In this document: in pieces, positions 42,978 to 51,004 of the stretch
Layout: each line of letters begins with the position of its first letter
How positions within the stretch are numbered: the first letter of the stretch is position 1
Assembly (NCBI RefSeq): GCF_963678635.1
Contig: NC_087067.1
Location: 17,747,018-17,811,017, forward strand
DNA: 64,000 bases
Reading direction: 5' to 3'
Source of the DNA: Symsagittifera roscoffensis
Taxonomy: Eukaryota > Xenacoelomorpha > Acoela > Convolutidae
Notes under the pieces: model-generated
What the model was told of the DNA's origin: nothing
Databases searched by the model: none
What the model saw: the letters and a program-made list of their open reading frames with translations, nothing else
Made by a program: the position numbers and the translations under genes

Positions 42978-44114
42978 CAATTCAAAAATCCATCAAAAAT
43001 TGCTACCCAACAGTCACAGAATCAGTCTTCACCGACATCATCCCAAGATAACCAAACACCACCTTCAACTACTCAAAATCCTCAAACATCTACACGAATT
43101 TCTTTTCAAGACAATCCATACACTTTTGAAGAACGACATGCTCGTTTATCAGAACCACTAGAACCAGTTCAACGACAAGCACCTTTAAGCGAACCAACAT
43201 ATAACATATACCCAACACTACCACAAGAACTAAGTAGAATAAGAAATTCTAGTCAAAACCAAAATACAGTCGAAATAAATAGACAAATTATACATCCTCG
43301 ACGAAACAGAAATTTTCAAACTCCCCGAGTTCATTTTGATATACCTCAATCCCCATCACAAAACACTCCAGAAAACCCCATTGGTATATTACCAGAAACC
43401 CCTACGCTTCTTTCACAACGTAGCACCTCAAGCCTACCATCAGATTACTTAGGTTCAACACCAACATCTGAGCAAATACGTGAAAATCCTTTCAACCCTA
43501 CAAACCAAACATCACGATTTCCATATTGGACTACACATTCATTTACACAAGGTGAACCAAATTTAGTCAATGACCCCATAGATATTTCTACGGATACAAC
43601 AACATCCTCATCACTACCAGAAACATTATCACTACCATCAACACCATCAATAAGCCAGATCTCACCACCACCTTTTAACTTAAATTTTCCAAATAATCTC
43701 GACGCCAGATATCGAGAACAATCATCAATAAATATTCCTTTAAGACTAGATTGGAATACATTTACAGCACCTCCACCATTATTTGGACAACATCAAGAAA
43801 GTAACCGCCTTCATAACTGGGCACTTAATAGATTACAATATCGCCAAGATATTCACAACGATATCCGTGATCACAATATTCAAATACTCCAACAAAACAG
43901 TTTACAATTAAAGTTTGAAATCACAGTTAAGTTAAATAATATTACCCAACATCCCTACCCATTAAATCCACCTAACATAACAGCTCAATCACTACCACCA
44001 CCGTTTATAACTACTGAAGTAATATACAAATACGACAGATATACCAAAAACACAATTGGCTACATTACATTTTATAATCCATACTCAGGATTATCATACA
44101 CATGTATATTCTAA
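42978..44114 (+). CDS. ORF d: 378 codons open, no Met codon
   Basis: The frame opens after TAA at 42975-42977 and stays open to TAA at 44112-44114. I found no ATG in frame anywhere. The N-terminal two thirds are Pro/Ser/Thr/Gln-rich and probably disordered. The last 130 residues look folded, with a Trp/Leu-rich helix (RLHNWALNRLQYRQDI) and a beta-rich end. A -1 slip from ORF c cannot feed it, because the entry frame is closed by the TAA at 42975. It therefore needs a spliced-on start (acceptors such as CTACCCAACAG at about 43013) or a non-AUG start. Its last 13 nt overlap the next ORF. Function unknown. Confidence 0.7.
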   Translation, partial: QFKNPSKIATQQSQNQSSPTSSQDNQTPPSTTQNPQTSTRISFQDNPYTFEERHARLSEPLEPVQRQAPLSEPTYNIYPTLPQELSRIRNSSQNQNTVEINRQIIHPRRNRNFQTPRVHFDIPQSPSQNTPENPIGILPETPTLLSQRSTSSLPSDYLGSTPTSEQIRENPFNPTNQTSRFPYWTTHSFTQGEPNLVNDPIDISTDTTTSSSLPETLSLPSTPSISQISPPPFNLNFPNNLDARYREQSSINIPLRLDWNTFTAPPPLFGQHQESNRLHNWALNRLQYRQDIHNDIRDHNIQILQQNSLQLKFEITVKLNNITQHPYPLNPPNITAQSLPPPFITTEVIYKYDRYTKNTIGYITFYNPYSGLSYTCIF

Positions 44115-46720
44115 AATTATTAATTTTTCTCCAACTCCTTTTTCTAGTAATCTCAAATCAAAACATAAACCCTTCTCCTCGTACAGGACCACAAGATTTA
44201 TTAGTAACACATTACGATTGTGAAGAAAATGAACAAAAAACACTACATAAATATGCAATAAATCAAGTATCACAATGTGAAACAGAACCACAAGCTATAG
44301 AAACCACAGATGTAATAGCAACACTCTATTCAAAAGCCCGAGCAACAACAGTTACAGGTTATAAATTCACAGCAACATTTTCCGAAAAGAAAGTACATTG
44401 TTCACAAGTCTCGAACGGAAACAAAAACCGACTTGACCATGAATCATTCTATCAAAGTAATATAGAACGTTTTTTACATCTCAATCCCGACGATTGTAAA
44501 AATGAATTACTTAGACTAAACATCACACAAAATAAAAACTCCCAAAGAAAGTTAGTTAATTTTCAAGTTTTTCCAGACTCTGTACATCAATCACAACTTG
44601 AAAGACACCAAGGACATATAAAACTAGACGAAAAATACCCGTATAACGGCGCACACGGACGATTAACCTATGACCTACACGATAAACATTGGATACCACA
44701 CATTGGTATAAATGACCCATCAAACTGCAAAGCAGACACAAAAAATAAAGGATACCAAGAAATAATGTTTTTTGATTGGAAAATACAACTCGAAAAAATA
44801 CAACTAACACGAGATTTATCAGATAATACAATGATCTATCAAGGAATCCGATTACCTTGTAAAAATGATCAAGGTTATTGCGACCCTACAACGAGAACAC
44901 AAGCAACAATTGTTTGGTTCCCCGAAGATACATGTACAACATTTCAAGTAGCAAAAATACACGCTCGTATGATAAAATTTCACGAAAAATATTTTATACA
45001 ATCAATTCCATATGAACAAGTCCATCCATCACGAAAACTAAGTTCTAATTTTAGAAACATAGACAATATAGAAAATAAATTGACACGTTTTCAAATATAT
45101 CAAGAAACAGAACTTGCATGTAAATACAGGAATCCACTTCACAGAACACAATACTCTGAAATATTAGTTGAATACGAAAAAGGATTCGACATGACCACTG
45201 GAAAAATAAAAATCGACCCATATGCCACAGGTCATCCTCTAAACGAAGGAACATCCTATATACCAGTTAATTTTGAAAAAAGCAACGGACAACCTGGTGG
45301 ACATCTAAAACCCCATGACACCAGAAGCACACGCTTACAAGAATTATCACTAATGAATACTACATATTTCGGTAATATCCACTATGATATTCATTTAGAT
45401 ATGAAACTAGATTATACAATTAGCCGAATTTTTCAAGAAATGTCACTCTCCGAATTAGAAACACTACACCAACTATGCGAATTAGAACGAACACAAATAT
45501 TACAATCACTTGCACTAGCAGTATTAAAAATACCCTATGCAGGATACTTATTATCTGGAAATAGATCAAATTTTTTAGACTATGAAGGAAACATCTTATG
45601 GTTTTATACTTGTACTAAAAAAGTATCACCACTATACGTTTTTGAAGATAAACGATGTTATAAAAGAATCCCTATCTTTTATAAGAATAAAGTACATTTC
45701 GTGGATACACTTTCACGAAGAACCTATTTCTGGGATACCGCAGTCCCATGTGGATCAGAAAACAGCCACAATGTAGTACAACTAAACCCTGATGAAAATA
45801 AATATTATCTTCTCACTCCATATCCCACATTAATGCAATCACTCAAAAAATTTTCACCAGAAAGCATTCGCGCTATTGCTCGAAACCCAAATATAGACTT
45901 ACAATCAATAGGAATCTATTCAAAATCAGATATTCAACATCACATTAGAACACAACAATTCCAAGAATTATTAACACAAATGGACACTATACAAAGACAA
46001 TCAATAGACCAAAATTTACGCAAACTTGCAGAAACCGCAGGATTTGCCGATATCTACACGCAAGACTATAGCGGATATTTTAAAGACATTAAAGATTATA
46101 TATATCTAAACGGTGAAAAATACCGTCCCCAAGATATATCACCAATTAACATTTTTAGCTTTGTTACACTCAAAAATGAGATCCTCGATTTTCTAGGATG
46201 GCCCTACTACATCTTAGAAAAATTGACTATTTTATACGCAATGTTTAACTTTATTGGATTTCTTTTCTCACTTTTAAAAGGAATCTACAACACATGTGCT
46301 ATACACACACAGGTCAATCGACAAGCAAGTGTAGCACGCATACTCTTTGCAGGATTTTTTGGAATCTTTTCTACATCTATAAACAAAATTCTTTTAGACG
46401 CACAAATAAAGGAATATAACACAAAAATAGCAACACGACAAAATACATACGACGAAGAACATAACAATGTAGACATAACGCCAACGGCACCACAATTACC
46501 ACCCCTACCAAATAACCATCCACTATCCCTAGTCCCACGAAATTTTCGAAATTTAGCCATCACACATAATCCAAATTTTCGACTCACCACATCACAAAGT
46601 CCCATCCAACATATAATGACACACCAGTCACAAGATGATAATACTTATGAACAAATTATTGAACAACCCCATACCACCGCTTTTCAGTCTCAAAATAATC
46701 ATTTTTTTAGCCCACGATGA
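44102..46720 (+). CDS. Env-like membrane glycoprotein
   Basis: 872 residues. There is a clear signal peptide (MYILKLLIFLQLLFLVIS), a large ectodomain with many Cys and several N-x-S/T sites, then a membrane anchor at about residues 695-735 and a second hydrophobic segment at about 745-765. A hydrophilic tail of about 105 residues follows. Cys spacing near the N-terminus (a YDC start, then paired Cys in short intervals) reminds me of the class III-like glycoproteins shared by some arthropod negative-strand viruses and LTR elements. I cannot confirm this without profile search. The frame has no break. The start overlaps the end of ORF d and the stop overlaps the next ATG (ATGA, 46717-46720). 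Its presence suggests that the element is or was able to form enveloped particles (inference). Confidence 0.75.
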   Translation: MYILKLLIFLQLLFLVISNQNINPSPRTGPQDLLVTHYDCEENEQKTLHKYAINQVSQCETEPQAIETTDVIATLYSKARATTVTGYKFTATFSEKKVHCSQVSNGNKNRLDHESFYQSNIERFLHLNPDDCKNELLRLNITQNKNSQRKLVNFQVFPDSVHQSQLERHQGHIKLDEKYPYNGAHGRLTYDLHDKHWIPHIGINDPSNCKADTKNKGYQEIMFFDWKIQLEKIQLTRDLSDNTMIYQGIRLPCKNDQGYCDPTTRTQATIVWFPEDTCTTFQVAKIHARMIKFHEKYFIQSIPYEQVHPSRKLSSNFRNIDNIENKLTRFQIYQETELACKYRNPLHRTQYSEILVEYEKGFDMTTGKIKIDPYATGHPLNEGTSYIPVNFEKSNGQPGGHLKPHDTRSTRLQELSLMNTTYFGNIHYDIHLDMKLDYTISRIFQEMSLSELETLHQLCELERTQILQSLALAVLKIPYAGYLLSGNRSNFLDYEGNILWFYTCTKKVSPLYVFEDKRCYKRIPIFYKNKVHFVDTLSRRTYFWDTAVPCGSENSHNVVQLNPDENKYYLLTPYPTLMQSLKKFSPESIRAIARNPNIDLQSIGIYSKSDIQHHIRTQQFQELLTQMDTIQRQSIDQNLRKLAETAGFADIYTQDYSGYFKDIKDYIYLNGEKYRPQDISPINIFSFVTLKNEILDFLGWPYYILEKLTILYAMFNFIGFLFSLLKGIYNTCAIHTQVNRQASVARILFAGFFGIFSTSINKILLDAQIKEYNTKIATRQNTYDEEHNNVDITPTAPQLPPLPNNHPLSLVPRNFRNLAITHNPNFRLTTSQSPIQHIMTHQSQDDNTYEQIIEQPHTTAFQSQNNHFFSPR

Positions 46721-48522
46721 GCCGCCAACTTGGATCACTACACCGATCAAATTCCCACCCAACCAATCTTACCTCTCCAATCCCAATAATACCACTTTTT
46801 GCTTTTCCGCCACCCGATTTTCCATCTAGTAATGTAACATCAGGCATGAATTCCGACACTAATTCACACATCTCAGTTTTATATTCCATCTCACAACTCA
46901 ATAACCCGAATATTGAAACCCCCGATGAATTTGCCGACTCAGAACCATCCCCATCCAATAATTTTCATAACTTTTCTAATTTTTCTCAACCCCCTTTTCA
47001 ACCCATATTATCCAATAACCCTGACCCAATCACTCCCACACCCTCTTATGCTTCCCAAGTTACCCCAACCTACTCCTCATACCATTCTGACCAATCATCT
47101 CATTCTCCAGACACCCCCCGAATCTCCCCAGAGCTAGATAATTTTATTACCCTTCAACAACAACCCTACCACCTTAATACCCCAACCATAAACCAAATCT
47201 CCTCCACAATAAATTCATCCAACCCCCCTACCCCTACACCCTCTTCAAATTATACTGAATCATTAGCACCATCATCCACATCAACTGAATCTTCACTCAA
47301 CACTAATAGAGCTTACCGCACTTTTAAAAGAAAGTTCCCCAACCATCCTTTCCCAGCAAAACCAGGAACAGCCCGTGAATACATCAACCATCCCAAGCAT
47401 ACTAACACAAAAGAATTTTTAGCCATCACCTTACCCTCATTCCCACAATACACCTTAAACACCCCCCACGACACTAACGAAACACGCAACTTCGTAGATG
47501 AATACGTTTTAATGCCCACTCTCTCTTGGACCTCATATTATCATTTCACTAACCCTCTTTGCTTACCTTTATCTAACACTCACATCGATATAGAGCGAAA
47601 TACGGACATGCTATATCGACTCACTACACCACTAACCGCTAGACAATTTACTTACGTTGGATATAAAAAATCACTAAAAACACACACTGCACCTAGAGCT
47701 AACGAATATACACTCGAATACTATGATCACAACATCATCAGAGCTAACCAAGATCAATTCTTAGACGACGATCGCTTCGCTAATCCACAAATTACTGAGA
47801 AATTTTTCATCAAGACACCATATATATTTACACTAAACATCTTCGACCGAAAGTTTGATCACATTATTTCAGAAGCACTAACAGACACACAAGCATACGA
47901 AAGTTTTAAAGAACGCTTCCAAATATTTTCACTAACCTTTCATTTCCTTGCACCACACGAAAGAGATTTACACTGCTCACACGATATTATGTTGCGCACT
48001 AAACAAACCCACACATATAGTTATTACCGCTTCATCCAAAATCACTTTGACCTACACACACCCTCTAGACAACCACACCATCGCTTTCAATTCATTAATT
48101 CCAAATACACTTCACCATTTTTCCTAAATTTCACATATTGCATTAAAGATACTAACCTTCATGGTATTCTTCGTAATTATGACCCCATAACCCAAATGTA
48201 CATCTTCTGTCCCATCACCAAGACCTTCAACGCCGAAGAATCCCGACCCTTCCTTATCCCGCACGAGTTTGTACAACCCATAGAAATCCCAATTTTAGAA
48301 TTCATCCACAACACTAAATTCAATCACAAATTATATAATCTAATCCAAAACACACCTTATGAGTTTGCAGTTGGCACTGAAGAACTAACCACTATTAAGG
48401 CACTTCAATTGCTTTGGCCACTGCTTCAGACTAAAAATATCATCCGCATCTTAGCTAAACTACTAACAACTTCAGAACTAATTCACGACATCTTCCCCCA
48501 CGGTTTTTTCCCCGACGACTAA
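46717..48522 (+). CDS. Orphan 601-aa protein at the 3' end of the element
   Basis: 601 residues, not recognised. Residues 1 to about 195 are very rich in Pro, Ser, Thr and Asn, with no predicted fold. From about 200 to the end the composition becomes that of a globular protein, with many aromatic and His residues (for example YYHFTNP, YEFAVGTEEL, FPHGFFPDD at the very end). No signal peptide or membrane helix is seen. It starts in the ATGA overlap with the Env-like ORF. Low-complexity N-part plus globular C-part is the same layout as ORF d, but I see no direct similarity. Possible roles such as transcriptional activator or accessory factor are speculation. Confidence 0.75.
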   Translation: MSRQLGSLHRSNSHPTNLTSPIPIIPLFAFPPPDFPSSNVTSGMNSDTNSHISVLYSISQLNNPNIETPDEFADSEPSPSNNFHNFSNFSQPPFQPILSNNPDPITPTPSYASQVTPTYSSYHSDQSSHSPDTPRISPELDNFITLQQQPYHLNTPTINQISSTINSSNPPTPTPSSNYTESLAPSSTSTESSLNTNRAYRTFKRKFPNHPFPAKPGTAREYINHPKHTNTKEFLAITLPSFPQYTLNTPHDTNETRNFVDEYVLMPTLSWTSYYHFTNPLCLPLSNTHIDIERNTDMLYRLTTPLTARQFTYVGYKKSLKTHTAPRANEYTLEYYDHNIIRANQDQFLDDDRFANPQITEKFFIKTPYIFTLNIFDRKFDHIISEALTDTQAYESFKERFQIFSLTFHFLAPHERDLHCSHDIMLRTKQTHTYSYYRFIQNHFDLHTPSRQPHHRFQFINSKYTSPFFLNFTYCIKDTNLHGILRNYDPITQMYIFCPITKTFNAEESRPFLIPHEFVQPIEIPILEFIHNTKFNHKLYNLIQNTPYEFAVGTEELTTIKALQLLWPLLQTKNIIRILAKLLTTSELIHDIFPHGFFPDD

Positions 48523-48525
48523 CAG

Positions 48526-48604
48526 GTAAGTATGAATTAAATGAATATAACTAACTAATTGAAATATTAAAAAACTCACCATACTTTATCCATGTTTTCC
48601 TTAG
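48526..48604 (+). other. 79-bp intron in the 3' UTR of the element
   Basis: The donor is CAG|GTAAGTATG, an optimal match. CTAAC at about 48551 is a candidate branch point. The acceptor is a pyrimidine-rich CATGTTTTCCTTAG. The donor lies 3 nt after the last stop codon. Splicing would not alter any ORF listed here, and genomic RNA must escape it. Confidence 0.65.
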
Positions 48605-50136
48605 ATTTTTAGCCTTCATCCGACGATCACCTACAAAAACCACAAAAAAACAAATAAAGATCGCAAATTTCATCAAACAGACTTCAACAATTCTATTAAT
48701 CTCTTACACTTATAAATTTATAAATTTAATACCAATGCAGTAAATTCATTTCTAAAATTTTCCCCACAAGCAGTAAATTTAATTATGATGAAAATTTGTA
48801 ACTTAAAATTCCCCCATAACTAGCAGTAAATTTCCAAATACTATGCAGTAAATTAATAAAATGCAATTGCAGTACTAACCTTTTGATATTTTCATTCATT
48901 CGCACAGAAATTCTATCCACACTCGCACAGCTCGCCCACGAAGAATTGTTTAAAATAATGAATTTCAGTTTCAAGTTTTCACACTCAACAACTCTAACAT
49001 ATAATAACATGTTTCAAACTTTCCTTTAACCCGGTTGGAAAGGAATCATATACTAAACAAAACTAACCAACGCAGCTTACTAAATACCACAAATCATAGA
49101 ATAACAGCATGACTAAGAAAAGGAAACCAACGGTACCCAAACCGGATTAACCCAGTTTAAAACTGGATAATTTATTCTTTTGAAGACTATTATAAAGTCT
49201 AAGAAAGAAATAATAAAACACAAAAAAGTCGAAAGACAAACCCATACCACAAACAATTTGATTTTTGAAAAAAGGACACAACCAACAAAACATAAGAAAA
49301 ACCACAACAAACCCAACATAAAACGTTGTCACATAACAGGACCCCTCACAAAAACCGCATGAAATCATACTCCCACTCCTGGCCTAACCCACCAGGAAGG
49401 ACGTCCTGAGCATGCTCTATAGCCGGCCTAACCCACCGTGCTACATCCACGCTTTGTGACCACACCTCTATTTTTAATAAGAGCTACTCAAGTGTGAGTA
49501 ACTCTTCAAAATAACCGAACTAAAACAAAAAGCTTTTGTGAAAACAACTAACTAAAATCATAATTAAAAAATATTAAACTAATAAATGTTTTATAAAATG
49601 TAAATTACATTATGCAATACATAGATCAGAATACAACACCAAGGACGAACATCTAAAGACAAAACGACCCCACTACACTCGAGAGAGAATGACCAACCAC
49701 AATCGATATGCCACTCACAATCACAACTCAAAGGATTTAGAGTACGACTTGACTTCGCAGAAAAGGACTTCATTGAACTAGACCAATGACCACCTCGATG
49801 TTCAAGTATACGTACAGATCCGAGTAACCAGGCATCCCCTCCATGCACAATCTCCACGCCATTCCCAAACTAAATCAGACACAGAAAAGTTCTCCACGCA
49901 GAACAGAAAAACCTGACATAGCAAACCATTCTGAAATCAGATTTGAGTTTGTTGCAAAGACTTAGTCGTTGTCACTAGAAGACTCAACGTCTTATGTCTC
50001 TAACTCCAGCTTCCTGGAACTTCTTTAACAAAAAGAAAACAGAAGAAATAAGATGTTCGCCAAACACCAACGTCCATCATCCATCCTTCGAATTGCAGAA
50101 GAACTATTCTAAAAAACTCTGTAAAACCCGGATGGG
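48605..50136 (+). other. 3' non-coding region of the element
   Basis: 1.5 kb without an ORF. GCAGTAAATT occurs four times at 48737, 48770, 48823 and 48845, with a partial fifth at 48869. GGCCTAACCCACC occurs at 49381 and 49425, with the palindrome AGGACGTCCT (49398-49407) between them. The usual polypurine tract before the LTR is poor: only GGATGGG (50130-50136) touches it, and a longer purine-rich run lies at about 50028-50052. Confidence 0.6.
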
Positions 50137-50546
50137 TGGAACCTGATCTAAACTACATTTTATGATTGGATAATTTAGATATTTTACCAATGTAAAGTAT
50201 TTAATATTAACCAATCATGATCCATCTAACTAACAACCCACTTATTTGTAAGTGCTGAAGTTACTTGTAATTTCAGCACCAGAGAGATTTGAATTTAACT
50301 TAGAAATTAGTTGGACTCTCCCGAGCACTTCAGCAACCGCAATAAACCAGTATACCCTAGATCTATTGAGCCTAGCAGAGACTAGTTAAACAACCTGAGA
50401 CTAGATAGTATAAGAGTAAGATTAGGATCGGTATTAGACTAAGAAGTTGCACGAATCTATCCGGCCGAAAATAAGATAGCGTGACGAGCAGACGGTGTAC
50501 CCTATCCGAAATTACTCTATGAGTTAACCAACTCGGTCCTAACTCA
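50137..50546 (+). repeat. 3' LTR
   Basis: 410 bp, identical by reading to 31632-32041, with AATAAA at 50341-50346. It is followed by CTAC (50547-50550), the right copy of the target duplication. Confidence 0.95.
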
Positions 50547-50550
50547 CTAC

Positions 50551-51004
50551 TGAAATTTTTTAAAACATTTCTTTGATCTTTACAATTTTTGGTTGACTAG
50601 TTCGAAGTTAGCCCGCAGCTTTTGGAGTTTCCAAGAAAGTTGTCGGAGTTTCAAAACCCATTCTTGGATGGAAAAAATCAAATTTTTGCTCAAAAACCCA
50701 TGGGGTTCAAATAAGTAATTGAAGGTGCCATATAATGTTGTACTTTCTTCTATGAAACAAAATTTCTAACGAGATTACAAAGAACTGACTGGGCAGTTTA
50801 TAAGTTTTAATTTTACTACATGTTCCAGTGATTAGTTTTAAAGCATTGCATGAAAGCGATAAAAATTTTTCCGACTGCTACCGTCCCAAAATTGAGACTA
50901 TAATTTCAAAGTATTTTTCTTACCTATAAAGCTGCATAACTAGAGCACTGCTCACTTACGGAAGACGTCGATGAAAATAAAAAGTTGTTTAGCGGTGTCT
51001 TCAA
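50551..51004 (+). repeat. Right part of the interrupted repeat
   Basis: The part about 50730-51000 matches 58950-59200 phrase by phrase: GGTGCC.T.AAATGT.GTA.TTTCTTCTAT, GAGTGATTAGTTT.AAAGC, TTTTCCGACTGC.ACCG.CCC and CTTACCTAT.AAGCT. It continues the copy split by the LTR element. A shorter match (GAGCA.TGCTC..CGGAAGACGTC) occurs at about 56630. Confidence 0.75.

Larger units (their letters stand above)
31632..50546 (+). mobile_element. Giant intact LTR retroelement (Ty3/gypsy Pol, Env-like gene)
   Basis: The element is 18,915 bp with two 410-bp LTRs that look identical by direct reading, TG...CA ends, a 4-bp CTAC duplication and a candidate PBS. It carries nine ORFs on the plus strand. In order these are a basic 155-aa ORF, Gag, Pol, three very small ORFs, a Met-less ORF, an Env-like glycoprotein and a 601-aa orphan. 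Integrase order and the GPY/F motif place Pol with Ty3/gypsy (Metaviridae). I see no stop codon or frameshift in any of the large ORFs, so the copy may be intact. The coding strand is strikingly G-poor. Ordinary gypsy elements are about 5-8 kb, so more than half of this element is extra. Confidence 0.95.

Noticed and set aside
42784-44114. -1 frameshift from small ORF c into the Met-less ORF
   Set aside because: ORF c ends at 42972 and the target frame has a TAA at 42975-42977, so slippage cannot enter the long ORF.
33295-48522. Foamy virus origin of the giant element
   Set aside because: Separate Pol and accessory genes are reminiscent, but the 410-bp LTRs, integrase and GPY/F module fit Ty3/gypsy, and nothing else points to spumaviruses.
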